Positions 28,574 through 37,116 of a stretch of DNA of 49,257 bases are shown here, one piece after another. Each line of letters opens with the position of its first letter. Within the stretch, counting starts at the first letter, position 1. The position numbers were made by a program, and so were the translations under genes. The DNA is from Acidobacteriota bacterium. GTDB lineage: Bacteria; Acidobacteriota; Terriglobia; Terriglobales; Acidobacteriaceae. The notes under the pieces were generated by a model, which ran no database searches, was not told where the DNA came from, and was given only the letters and a program-made list of their open reading frames with translations. The DNA is taken from contig JAJXYY010000038.1 in the NCBI GenBank assembly GCA_021780315.1, positions 1 through 49,257 on the forward strand, in the 5' to 3' direction.

Positions 28574-29200
28574 CTATTGAAGGAAAGGATTGGATTCGCG
28601 CTCCTGACCAATAGTGGTTGCTGGGCCATGGCCGGGAATGACTTTGACGTCGTCGGGCAGGGTGAGGATACGGTCGTGGATTGAGTGGATTAGCTTAGTA
28701 GAGTTGCCTCCGGGCAGGTCGGTACGGCCTACCGAGCCGGCGAAGAGAGTATCTCCGGCGATGAGTAGGGAGTGGTCGGGGAGATAGAGGCAGGAGCTTC
28801 CTTCGGTGTGGCCGGGCGTGTGGAGGACGGTAGCGTCGATGCCGGGGATGTGGAGGGTGAGCTGGTCGGTGAGGTTGGCGTCGGGTGGCGCGACCTCTGG
28901 AGTGGGGATGCCAAGCCATCCGGCCTGTACGTCCATGAGCTTGACCAGGGGGAGATCGAGTTGGTTATAGAGGATGGGCGCCCCGGTGATGCGTTTGAGT
29001 TGTTGGGCGCCGGCGATGTGGTCGATGTGGGCGTGGGTGATGACGATCTGTTTGACGGTGAGGTGATGGCGGGCAAGGATGGTGAGGATGCGGGAGATAT
29101 CGTCGCCGGGGTCTACGACGATGGCCTCGCGAGAGGTCTCGTCTCCGAGGATGGAGCAGTTGCACTGGAGCGGACCGACGGCGAGGGTTTCAAGGATCAT
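28574..29200 (-). CDS. MBL-fold metallo-hydrolase (glyoxalase II-like)
   Basis: A 208-residue metallo-beta-lactamase-fold enzyme: THAHIDH (metal motif HxHxDH), HTPGHTEGS (third metal His), IAGDTLFAGSVGRTDLPGG (bridging Asp) and VIPGHGPATTIGQERESNP (last His) are all intact. The shape is that of small glyoxalase-II-like thioester hydrolases (YcbL type). It is 88 bases after secG on the same strand, with a hairpin between. A general thiol-ester detoxification role is inferred only from family. Confidence 0.92.
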   Translation of the reverse strand: MILETLAVGPLQCNCSILGDETSREAIVVDPGDDISRILTILARHHLTVKQIVITHAHIDHIAGAQQLKRITGAPILYNQLDLPLVKLMDVQAGWLGIPTPEVAPPDANLTDQLTLHIPGIDATVLHTPGHTEGSSCLYLPDHSLLIAGDTLFAGSVGRTDLPGGNSTKLIHSIHDRILTLPDDVKVIPGHGPATTIGQERESNPFLQ

Positions 29201-29243
29201 GTAGTTATTTTAGAGCGGAGAGGATGGGAGGATTAAATGAAGA

Positions 29244-29265
29244 TGCGCAGACCGAAGTCTGCGCA
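29244..29265 (-). terminator. UUCG-tetraloop hairpin after secG
   Basis: Perfect 9-bp stem TGCGCAGAC and GTCTGCGCA around CGAA on the plus strand, i.e. UUCG in the minus-strand RNA. It lies 22 bases past the secG stop and is followed by TCTTCATTT. A very stable hairpin with a weak U tract, probably a partial terminator or 3'-end stabiliser before the MBL gene. Confidence 0.65.
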
Positions 29266-29287
29266 CGCAAGAAGAGGTACGGCTCCG

Positions 29288-29581
29288 TTACTTTTTGGCT
29301 GGTGAAGACTGGGTGGTCTTGGTGCCTGAGAGGACGGAGTGATCGGCGCTGGTCCGGGAGAGCATGATGGTGAGGCCGATGGAAGTGAGCATGAAGATGA
29401 TGGCCGAGTAGGTGGTGAGCTTGGTGAGCACGTTGGCGGCACCACGGGGACCGAAGGCAGTCTGAGAACCTTGACCACCGAAGGCACCGGCGAGGTCAGC
29501 AGACTTTCCCTGCTGGAGGAGGACTACTCCGATGAGGAAGAGGGAGACAACGATGTGAAGGATAACGACGAGATAGACCAT
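29288..29581 (-). CDS. secG: Protein translocase subunit SecG
   Basis: A 97-residue inner-membrane component of the SecYEG channel. It has two membrane helices (VYLVVILHIVVSLFLIGVVLL, residues about 2-22, and IIFMLTSIGLTIML, about 58-73) joined by the conserved LLQQGKSADLAGAFGGQGSQTAFG loop region. A short Lys/Ser tail ends the protein. The size and LLQ-GKG/SADL...FGG signature are diagnostic. It is placed just after tRNA-Leu and before the MBL hydrolase on the same strand. Confidence 0.95.
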   Translation of the reverse strand: MVYLVVILHIVVSLFLIGVVLLQQGKSADLAGAFGGQGSQTAFGPRGAANVLTKLTTYSAIIFMLTSIGLTIMLSRTSADHSVLSGTKTTQSSPAKK

Positions 29582-29646
29582 CCGGTTGCTGTATGACCTC
29601 TTGATTCTGTATTCGGTCGGGTAAGACCGGAGTAAAGATGTTGGAT

Positions 29647-29731
29647 TGGTGCGGAGGAGGGGACTTGAACCCCTATGCCTTGCGGCGCTAGCACCTCAAG
29701 CTAGTGCGTCTGCCAATTTCGCCACCTCCGC
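29647..29731 (-). tRNA. tRNA-Leu (anticodon GAG), CCA encoded
   Basis: On the minus strand, acceptor GCGGAGG pairs with CCTCCGC, followed by discriminator A and an encoded CCA. The D-arm contains TGGC...AGAC. The anticodon stem CTAGC/GCTAG encloses TTGAGGT (anticodon GAG), a long variable arm GCGCCGCAAGGCAT follows, and the T-loop GTTCAAGTC closes with a GGGG/CCCC stem. The long variable arm fits leucine. Confidence 0.96.
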
Positions 29732-29739
29732 ATAGTTCG

Positions 29740-29758
29740 CCTGACAATCAATGTCAGG
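29740..29758. repeat. Short inverted repeat upstream of tRNA-Leu
   Basis: Perfect 7-bp arms CCTGACA (29740-29746) and TGTCAGG (29752-29758) with a 5-base loop, between the putative promoter and the tRNA start. Could be a leader hairpin or a protein-binding site. Confidence 0.4.
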
Positions 29759-29781
29759 GTGCGGTGAGCAATCCGAAGCTA

Positions 29782-29790
29782 AGTATAGCA
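29782..29790 (-). promoter_or_regulatory. Extended -10 promoter of tRNA-Leu/secG
   Basis: The minus strand reads TGCTATACT: an extended -10 (TGnTATAAT-like, 5 of 6 in the hexamer) about 50 bases before the tRNA 5' end. No convincing -35, which extended -10 promoters do not need. Confidence 0.45.
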
Positions 29791-30111
29791 TCACGGACGA
29801 GTTGTGGATAGACCAGTGATGACGAGTTATAGACGGGGTAGGTGGATATTTGCTGGTGTGGGCAAGTCGCACTAAGTGTTGACAGGGGTGTGGATCGTGC
29901 AGCACTGGATGGCCGGTCGCGGTGGAGGCAGTCATGGAATATTCACGTCTCTGTCAAGGTATGTTCACGGTGCAGTCAACGGGCTGTAACGGGCAGAACT
30001 CAGTCTAGAGACTCGCTTGCAACCTGTGTGACGTAGTTCTGAAAAAGGACTTAGGTGCGGGGTAGAGACAAGTGATTTCTCGATTGCAGTTCATTTTTTG
30101 GAGGATGGAAC
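29791..30111 (+). other. Intergenic leader of the TonB-dependent receptor
   Basis: A gene-free stretch between tRNA-Leu and the receptor gene. It holds TTGACA at 29879-29884 without a good -10 at the right distance, short arms AGTCT and AGACT at 30002-30013, and a strong GGAGG at 30100-30104 seven bases before the TTG start. No riboswitch consensus or small open frame with a ribosome site was recognised. Confidence 0.5.
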
Positions 30112-32742
30112 TTGATACGTAAATGCCTGGTTTATGCAGCTTTGATGATGATGCCGTGTTCTGTGCTGATGGCGCAGAGTAGTACGGGCATCAGTGGAAC
30201 GGTCACCGATAGCACGGGAGCGTTGGTGCTAACTGCGGACGTGACAGCGACCAATATGGCTTCCGGTGCGGTGACGCATGTGCTGACCGACGCGAATGGT
30301 GCTTACCAGTTGAATGGACTGCGTCCGGGTAAGTACAAGATTGTAGTTGCGAAGCCGGGCTTCAAGCCGTTCCAGCAGGATGGTTTGGTGGTGGTGAATG
30401 GCCAGGTTCTGGATGAGAAGGTTTCGTTGCAGATTACGTCGGTTGGGTCCTCGGTGACGGTGGTTGGGGACCTGGTTGGCGCGACGGTGCAGCCGTCGCA
30501 GGAAGATGTATTTGAGTCGAACCAGCAGATTCGGGTGCTGGATCGCAAGCAGATTGAGACTGCGGGTCCGGTGGCGGGTTCGGCGCAGATTGTAGCGATG
30601 ACTCCGGGTGCGAATGTGACGGGCTATGGCAATACGGGCGCGACCAAGTACACGGTGGGGATTAACGGCGTGAGCCAGGGCTGGGGTGGCTATGGCGGCT
30701 ACTCGGGCGGTGGTGCGCTGGCGATTACGTTTGATGGCGTTCCGGTGGTTGATCCAGGGAACAACCTGTGGCAGTCGCCGACGATTCCGGAACAGTTCAT
30801 GATTCAGAATGCGAATGTGACCTATGGGCCGGGCGATCCTGCTACACGTTGGTACAACAACATAGGCGGCATGGTTGAATTTACACCGGTGCAGCCGGGC
30901 TCGAAGCCGCATGCGGATATCTCGGCGACCTACGGCAGTTACAACCAGAAGGACCTGGCTGCGAATTTTACGTCCGGTGTGTTTCATGGCTGGTCAGCGG
31001 TGATTGCCGGTGGTGTGGGCAATGGGGATGACTTCCGCACGGCTCCGGATGGCTTCAAGAATCCGGGTAAGGATGTTGCTTTTTTTGGGAAGGGTATCAA
31101 GAGCTATCAGGAGAACAGCTTTGAGATTGGCGGGTACTATGCGCATGGCGCAGGGTACCGGTCGCAGGTGATTCCTACGGTTGCGAATCCACTGATTACG
31201 ATGGACGGAACGACGACTGGCCAGCAGTATAGCCAGCAGACCTCCGGCTACTACAGCACGCTGCCGTATGCGAGCTACGATAAGTACGACACCAATGAGA
31301 TGGGCCTGGTGTACGGGCGCGAGCATGTGCAGATTGATCCTACGATCTCAGTGGAGAACCTGTCCTGGTTTATGCACATTGCGCGTTCTCATCGTCGCAT
31401 CAACGACGTATACAACCCTGGGCCGCAGGTACAGGAGTGGAACAGTCCATACACGGATACGGTAGGCGACAAGCTGCTGGTGACCAAGCGTCTGCCGTTC
31501 AACACGATTACAGTGGGCGGATACTACATCAGCGCGCTGTATAACAGCCGGAATAACTTCTTCAATCCTGCGGATGGCGGCGGCAAGCGTATTGCAAACA
31601 TTGGCGGCAAGATTCGTTCTTCCAACTTCGACCAGTCGGACTTTGCGATTACGGTGCAGGACGACATCCGGTTCAACTCGATCGTAACGGTGACACCGGG
31701 ACTGCGTTATGTAGGCTTCCGGACGGGTTATGGCTCGACTTCGTTGCAGGACTTCACGTTTGCTCCGGGTGTAGTGCTGAGCACGCATTGCGCTGCGACG
31801 GGCGCGTCGACTTCGGGGAATACGAAAGATCAGGGGTCGAATTGCGCCGGTCTGGAGAACCGCAGTGGGATTGAGCCATCGGTGAACGGTACGGTACGTG
31901 CTACACCGTGGCTGCAGATCTATGGCGGCATTATGGAAGCGCTGCGTTCGCCTCAGTTGGGCGGTGGCGGTGGATTGTTCCAGAGCGTTGATCCGGCGAG
32001 CTACCACTTGTCACGCCAGACGTACTATCAGGCTGGGTTCAAGATCCACCATGAAGGTACTGGCGTGTTGAACAGCATGTTGATCACGGGTGCCTTTTAT
32101 CATCAGAACTGGGCGAACCAGGAGATCGATACCACGCTGGCGAATGGAGATACGGTCTCTGCGAACGGAACCTCGGTTTACAAAGGATTCAATGCCTCGT
32201 TCGACGATGATCCGATTGCTGCGCTGCACGTGTTCGCAAACATGAATGTGGAGACTGCAACCTACACCAACTACACCACGGTGATTCCGCTGGGTTCGTC
32301 GCAGCCGGAGCAGAGCTTCAATGGTCTGCATGTACCGTACGTTCCCAAGGCTACGTTGAATGCGGGTGTGTTCTACGACTACAAGGTGACGAACGATCTG
32401 CGGATTCGTCCGATGGCATCGTTTCAGTTCCTGGGATCGCAGTACATCTTCAACAACAATGGTCTGGATTCGGCCGGCAACCAGTTCCCTCAGCCCAGCA
32501 ACCAGACGATGCCTTCGTATGGCACGATCAACGTTGGCGTGAAAGTTCCGTACAAGTTTCTGGAGTTGAACTTCAACGCGCAGAATCTGGCGAACAGCAA
32601 GTATCTGGTCTACGAGTTCATCTCGTCGGGCGGGTATTACGGTACGGCTGGGAATGGCACGGCGGCACAGGGTTCCGGATACATCCTTGCGTATCCTGGC
32701 GCACCGATCACAGTGCAGGGCGGCATTACAGCGCACTTCTAA
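30112..32742 (+). CDS. TonB-dependent outer-membrane receptor
   Basis: An 876-residue receptor, starting at TTG 30112 behind GGAGG; the first in-frame ATG lies inside the signal peptide. The signal peptide ends near residue 21 (VLMAQ). A carboxypeptidase-regulatory-like beta-sandwich follows (about 25-110, GISGTVTDSTGALVLTADVT...NGAYQLNGL). A plug domain (about 125-260) has QIRVLDRKQIE, the GINGVSQGW loop and FDGVPVVDPG, ending in GGMVEFTP. The rest is a beta barrel ending in a terminal Phe (ITAHF), the outer-membrane insertion signal. It takes up an unknown siderophore, metal chelate or sugar using TonB energy. It stands alone with its own terminator and no visible co-operonic transporter. 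Confidence 0.93.
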   Translation: MIRKCLVYAALMMMPCSVLMAQSSTGISGTVTDSTGALVLTADVTATNMASGAVTHVLTDANGAYQLNGLRPGKYKIVVAKPGFKPFQQDGLVVVNGQVLDEKVSLQITSVGSSVTVVGDLVGATVQPSQEDVFESNQQIRVLDRKQIETAGPVAGSAQIVAMTPGANVTGYGNTGATKYTVGINGVSQGWGGYGGYSGGGALAITFDGVPVVDPGNNLWQSPTIPEQFMIQNANVTYGPGDPATRWYNNIGGMVEFTPVQPGSKPHADISATYGSYNQKDLAANFTSGVFHGWSAVIAGGVGNGDDFRTAPDGFKNPGKDVAFFGKGIKSYQENSFEIGGYYAHGAGYRSQVIPTVANPLITMDGTTTGQQYSQQTSGYYSTLPYASYDKYDTNEMGLVYGREHVQIDPTISVENLSWFMHIARSHRRINDVYNPGPQVQEWNSPYTDTVGDKLLVTKRLPFNTITVGGYYISALYNSRNNFFNPADGGGKRIANIGGKIRSSNFDQSDFAITVQDDIRFNSIVTVTPGLRYVGFRTGYGSTSLQDFTFAPGVVLSTHCAATGASTSGNTKDQGSNCAGLENRSGIEPSVNGTVRATPWLQIYGGIMEALRSPQLGGGGGLFQSVDPASYHLSRQTYYQAGFKIHHEGTGVLNSMLITGAFYHQNWANQEIDTTLANGDTVSANGTSVYKGFNASFDDDPIAALHVFANMNVETATYTNYTTVIPLGSSQPEQSFNGLHVPYVPKATLNAGVFYDYKVTNDLRIRPMASFQFLGSQYIFNNNGLDSAGNQFPQPSNQTMPSYGTINVGVKVPYKFLELNFNAQNLANSKYLVYEFISSGGYYGTAGNGTAAQGSGYILAYPGAPITVQGGITAHF

Positions 32743-32774
32743 CCGGCGCTACAGGAATGCAACACCTCTACAAC

Positions 32775-32821
32775 CACAACGGGCACGGACTTGAGTCAAG
32801 TCTGTGCCCGTTGTGTTTTTT
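32775..32821 (+). terminator. Rho-independent terminator of the receptor gene
   Basis: A 19-bp stem from 32775 to 32815 (arms beginning CACAACGGGCACGG, one G-T wobble, 3-base loop at 32794-32796), then TTTTTT. It starts 33 bases past the stop of the receptor. Confidence 0.94.
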
Positions 32822-32830
32822 GTTGCGGAG

Positions 32831-33553
32831 TTAGAAGTGGGTGGAGAGATGGATGAAGCCGGGGAGTTCGAGAAGTTGTTGACCGACTGGAGGCTGATTG
32901 AGGACCTCGTGCTCGAGGACCCAGGTGAAGTCGTGGGGGATGAAGACGGCGTGCAGGCCGGCGGCGAGGGCGGGGTTGATGTCGGAGCGTGGACTGTTGC
33001 CGACCATCCAGGTGGTACTGGCTTCGATGCCATGGTGGAGGATGAGATTGCGGTACGCGGTGGGATGTTTTTCCGCCAGGACCTCGATGGCGGAGAAGTG
33101 TGGCGCGAGTCCGGAACGATGGAGTTTGTCGGTCTGCTCTTCGGGGTTGCCCTTAGTGACGAGGATGAGGCGGTGACGGGAGGCGAGGTCGGCGAGGGTG
33201 GGTGCGACGTTGGGGAGCAGTTCGATCTCGTGGTCGGCGATGGACTGGGCGAAGCTGGCGATGCGCTGATGCTTCTCCGGAGTGACGGGGGTGTCAGAGA
33301 GCTGCTCGAAGCAATCGATGAGCGAGCGGCGGAAGCTCTGGAGGCCGTAGCCGTGGGCGGCGATGGTGGCGTGCTCGCAATGATTAAGGTGGTTGCGGAC
33401 CTCTGCGGGGGTGTGGACGCGATGGTCAAGGTAGGAGATGAAGGCGGCGATGGCGCGCTCGAAGTAGATGTTGTTTTCCCAGAGCGTGTCGTCGGCGTCG
33501 AGCAACAGAGTCTGGGGTGTGGAGCGGCGGTGGGGATGGGAGGTGGAGGTCAC
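32831..33553 (-). CDS. HAD family hydrolase
   Basis: A 240-residue HAD subclass I protein. Motif I LLLDADDTLWENN has both catalytic Asp residues (18 and 20), motif II is VTKGNPEE, motif III Lys is in LAEKHPTAYRN, and motif IV is MVGNSPRSDI. A helical cap occupies residues about 30-110. Probably a small-molecule phosphatase similar to pyrimidine-nucleotidase-like HADs. The start is GTG 33553, with no upstream Shine-Dalgarno. TATACT sits only 7 bases before the GTG, so a leaderless message is possible but unproven. It converges on the receptor gene's terminator. Confidence 0.88.
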   Translation of the reverse strand: MTSTSHPHRRSTPQTLLLDADDTLWENNIYFERAIAAFISYLDHRVHTPAEVRNHLNHCEHATIAAHGYGLQSFRRSLIDCFEQLSDTPVTPEKHQRIASFAQSIADHEIELLPNVAPTLADLASRHRLILVTKGNPEEQTDKLHRSGLAPHFSAIEVLAEKHPTAYRNLILHHGIEASTTWMVGNSPRSDINPALAAGLHAVFIPHDFTWVLEHEVLNQPPVGQQLLELPGFIHLSTHF

Positions 33554-33879
33554 GGCAACAGTATAGGGCAGCGCGGCAGGGGGCCTGTTACCGACGGGTG
33601 ATTTGAGCGTGATGCTGAGGCGGATTGGGTCGATAGACGGTGTACGGACATACGAGGCTCAAGCTATTGCGGCTAAAGGGATATCCGGTGGTTACGTTGG
33701 ATAGTAGTGGTTATGCTCCAAGGCGCAGAAGGGGCGGACTTTTGGGTTATCGACTGGGGAACCTGCGTGAGGTAGAACTTCGAATTGAGATGAGAGACGA
33801 TTATGATTGGGTCGCAAGGACGCAGTTGATCTAAGGCAATATTGGCAGGACGAATCGGACCAGAAAGCGAAAACGAAGG
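33554..33879. other. Intergenic region between HAD hydrolase and Ser/Thr kinase
   Basis: Divergent promoter region of about 326 bases. A 64-codon frame at 33640-33834 has no ribosome site and an Arg-rich, non-family sequence, so I do not call it. No repeat, RNA or clear -35/-10 pair was recognised. Confidence 0.5.
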
Positions 33880-36800
33880 ATGATTCCAGAGGTCGGCCAG
33901 AGATTCGGGCCCTATGAGATTCTCAGCAGGCTGGGCGGCGGTGCCATGGGCCTGGTCTTTCGTGCATGGGATTCGCGGCTGCACCGTGAAGTTGCGGTGA
34001 AGCTGCTGCACGATACGTATGAGATGCCTGGGATGCGGCAGCGTTTTCTGCAGGAGGCACGAGCAGCTTCAGCACTGAATCATCCGAATATCTGCACTAT
34101 CTTCGACATTGGCGAGCAGGATGGCGACCCTTATCTTGTGATGGAGGTGCTGGAAGGCGAGACGCTGAAGGAGAAGATCTACCGCGGGGCACTGAGCGCG
34201 GAGGAGATTATCGCGTACAGTCTGGAGGTGGCGGATGCGCTGTCGGCGGCCCATGCGAAGGGAATAGTTCATCGCGACATCAAGCCGGCGAATATTTTTC
34301 TGGTGGAGAAGGCGAACGGAACGCATCAAGCCAAGGTGCTGGACTTCGGGCTGGCAAAGATTGATCTGGCTACGCGCGGTGGACGTGCATCACGAGCCTT
34401 GGATTTGACACTGGCGGGTGCGACTGTGGGGACGTTGTCCTATATGTCTCCGGAACAGGCGCGTGGACTGGATCTGGATGGACGCTCGGACCTGTTTTCC
34501 CTGGGTGTGGTGATGTACGAGATGGCGACGCGGCAGGTGCCTTTTCAGGGTGCGACCAGCGCGTTGATCTATGTGGAGTTGCTGAATAAGTCTCCGGAGC
34601 CGTTGCACGATTGGAATGAGTCGATACCGCGGGAGTTGGAGAAGATCATTCTGAAGCTGCTGACCAAGGAGCGGGATGGCCGTTACCAGACAGCGGGAGA
34701 GTTGGTGAAAGCGCTGCAGAAAGCTCCTGCCAAGGGCGGGGGGGGGAGTTGGTTGAAGCGGTCGCCGGCAGCGGTTCCTCTGGTGCGGGCTGCTGACCCT
34801 GTGGCCCGGGTGAAGCGTCCGCTGCGGACGTCGTCGGATGCCAAGTTGCCGGTGGCTCCGGCAGTCGTGGCTCCGCCGGTTCGTCCTGTTTCGAGCGGGG
34901 ACAACATGCTGATCCGCCCGGTGGCACGAGTGACGCAGCGGGAGGTGGGTGGAAGCGATAACGGCGTGTTGCGTGGTGGGCGAGAGGTGGGTACTCCAGA
35001 GGGGAGACCCGAACTGGAAGGCCAGACCATATTGGCGGGGACGGCTACAGCCGTTGGGAGCGATGCGCGAGTGGAGATTCCTGCGCGAAGCAGCTCTGGC
35101 GTGACGCAGTTTGAATTCGACTCGGAAGAGATCTCTGCGGCGGCCGCAGACCTTCATGCCAAGGAACACGAGAAGCTGGCCGAGCAGGAACGGTTGGCTA
35201 CGGAAGAGACGTCAAAGCGCAAGCGGGTTCGGACGGCGGTCGCGGCGGCGGTCGTACTGCTGGGTGCAGGGGTGGCTTACTTTACGATTGGCAATGGGCG
35301 GCTGCGACCGGTGTTGCTGGCTCCCGGCGACCCGCTGCTGCTGACGGTGATCCAGAATAAAACGAGCGACCATAGCCTCGATGGAACAGTGATCGAAGGG
35401 CTGGAGCTGGTGCTGAGGCAGTCAGAGTATCTGACGGTTCGGGGCGGGGAGACGTATCGATCGGGACTGCGGCAGGTGGAAGGCGAAGGCGAGATTGCCG
35501 GGACGTCGGTGGCGAATCGGCGGGTGGCGCAGAAGGTTGGGGCGAAGGCATATCTTTACGGCGAGATTCGCGGGAACGGCTCGCCCTACACGATCAGCGT
35601 GGATGTACTGGATGCAAGCTCGAACGACCGACTGGCAAGCATTGAAGCGACGGCTGAGGGCAAGGAGCAACTGGCGGATGCGATCGGCCGGTTGGGCAAG
35701 ACGATCCGGTCGGATATGGGGGAGACGGATCGAGCGATCGCAAGGCACAGTGTACCGCTAGAGCGCGAAGCAACTGCAAGCGTCGATGCACTGCGGTCGT
35801 ACGCCGAGGGAGATACGGCGTTGGACATTGGACATCTGAATGAGGCGATGACGGCGTATGAGGATGCGATCCGGGCCGATCCAAAGTTTGCGCTGGCGCA
35901 TATGAGTCTTGCGTGGCTGTACCGAGCACAGAACGCGGAGGCGATGGCGGCAAGCGAGGCCAGGCTGGCGCAGGACTACTCGACCGAGGCGAGTGATCGG
36001 CTCCAGTTGCTCACGCAGTTCTGCAACGAGATCAATGCGAGTGGTGACTACGGACGGGCGGCGGGGATTGTGAAACAGTTCCGTGAGTTGTATCCGCATG
36101 ATGTGTCCGGGGTACTGGCACAGTCGATTGTGCTGCGGAAGCTTGGGCATATGCCTGAGGCCCTGCAAGCAGCCCAGCAGGTGTATACGGACGATCCGTA
36201 TCGCTCGGCGGCCTACATGGAAGCGGAGACGGAGATGGTGGCCCTGGATCGGTACCAGGGGGCTTTGGAGTTGCATGCACAGGCCCAGCGCCTGGGAGTT
36301 CTACTGGGAAGGAATCGGCTGGCCGCAGCGTATTTGGCGGGAGATGGAGCCGTGCTGGCTGGGGAAAGTGCAGAACTGAAGACGGCCCTGACCGGTGCGG
36401 GAGCGGCATCCATCAACTACGGAGAGGCGGTGGAGAATGGGTTGTATCTGGATAACGACGGCCAACTGGCTACAGGTGGGACGTTCTGGCGGGTAGCAGC
36501 AGGCAGTGCGACTGGGAGAGCGAGTCTGAAGTCCACGGGGGCGTATCTGCTGGCGCAAGGTGCGGTAGACAGGGGACTGAGCGGCGAGTGCAGTCAGGCG
36601 ACCGGGTTGGCCACGGAGGCACAGAGCCTGCCGCTCGGGCCTGTAGCCCTGTTCAATGCAGGAATGGCGCTGGCGTTATGCGGCGATGCAACCGGGGCGC
36701 AGCGGGTAGTGACGGAGTTGCAGCAGCAGTATCCACATAGCACGGCAGTCACAAATTATTATCTGGCGGATCTGCGTGGTGCGATGGCACTGCGGGCGAA

Positions 36801-37110
36801 GGATCCCAAGGCAGCTCTGGCCGCGCTGGCGGATGCGGCACCTTATGACCAGATCTCGCTGACGCCGTATCTGCGTGGTCTGGCGCATCTGGCTGCAGGC
36901 GAAGGTTCGGCAGCGATCGCGGACTTCCAAAGCATAGTGGACCATCGTGGGGCAGCGTTTACGACCGGCAGCAATGTGTATCCACTGGCGCAGGAAGGAT
37001 TGTCGCGCGCCTATGCTGAGATTGGGGACAAAGCGAACGGCAGCGCGGCGCATCGGCGATTTCTAGAACTGTGGAAAGCAGGGAACAAGAGCTTACCGAC
37101 AGGAAACTAG
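33880..37110 (+). CDS. Membrane Ser/Thr protein kinase with C-terminal TPR region
   Basis: A 1076-residue protein. Residues 10-275 form a Hanks-type kinase: Gly-rich loop LGGGAMG (18-24), ATP Lys41 (AVKLL), catalytic HRDIKPAN (D133), DFGLAK (D155) and SPEQARG in place of APE. Residues 280-445 are a Pro/Ser/Val-rich juxtamembrane linker. One membrane helix follows (VRTAVAAAVVLLGAGVAYFTI, about 449-469, with KRKR before it). The periplasmic part (470-1076) has an initial alpha/beta domain, then TPR-like helical pairs from about 640 (ALDIGHLNEAMTAYEDAIRADPKFALAHMSLAWLY). Catalytically complete. Probably senses an envelope signal; substrates unknown. No phosphatase gene is adjacent. Confidence 0.93.
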   Translation: MIPEVGQRFGPYEILSRLGGGAMGLVFRAWDSRLHREVAVKLLHDTYEMPGMRQRFLQEARAASALNHPNICTIFDIGEQDGDPYLVMEVLEGETLKEKIYRGALSAEEIIAYSLEVADALSAAHAKGIVHRDIKPANIFLVEKANGTHQAKVLDFGLAKIDLATRGGRASRALDLTLAGATVGTLSYMSPEQARGLDLDGRSDLFSLGVVMYEMATRQVPFQGATSALIYVELLNKSPEPLHDWNESIPRELEKIILKLLTKERDGRYQTAGELVKALQKAPAKGGGGSWLKRSPAAVPLVRAADPVARVKRPLRTSSDAKLPVAPAVVAPPVRPVSSGDNMLIRPVARVTQREVGGSDNGVLRGGREVGTPEGRPELEGQTILAGTATAVGSDARVEIPARSSSGVTQFEFDSEEISAAAADLHAKEHEKLAEQERLATEETSKRKRVRTAVAAAVVLLGAGVAYFTIGNGRLRPVLLAPGDPLLLTVIQNKTSDHSLDGTVIEGLELVLRQSEYLTVRGGETYRSGLRQVEGEGEIAGTSVANRRVAQKVGAKAYLYGEIRGNGSPYTISVDVLDASSNDRLASIEATAEGKEQLADAIGRLGKTIRSDMGETDRAIARHSVPLEREATASVDALRSYAEGDTALDIGHLNEAMTAYEDAIRADPKFALAHMSLAWLYRAQNAEAMAASEARLAQDYSTEASDRLQLLTQFCNEINASGDYGRAAGIVKQFRELYPHDVSGVLAQSIVLRKLGHMPEALQAAQQVYTDDPYRSAAYMEAETEMVALDRYQGALELHAQAQRLGVLLGRNRLAAAYLAGDGAVLAGESAELKTALTGAGAASINYGEAVENGLYLDNDGQLATGGTFWRVAAGSATGRASLKSTGAYLLAQGAVDRGLSGECSQATGLATEAQSLPLGPVALFNAGMALALCGDATGAQRVVTELQQQYPHSTAVTNYYLADLRGAMALRAKDPKAALAALADAAPYDQISLTPYLRGLAHLAAGEGSAAIADFQSIVDHRGAAFTTGSNVYPLAQEGLSRAYAEIGDKANGSAAHRRFLELWKAGNKSLPTGN

Positions 37111-37116
37111 CGCGCT

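Noticed and set aside
33640..33834. 64-codon open frame before the Ser/Thr kinase
   Set aside because: No ribosome site, Arg-rich composition and no resemblance to any known protein.
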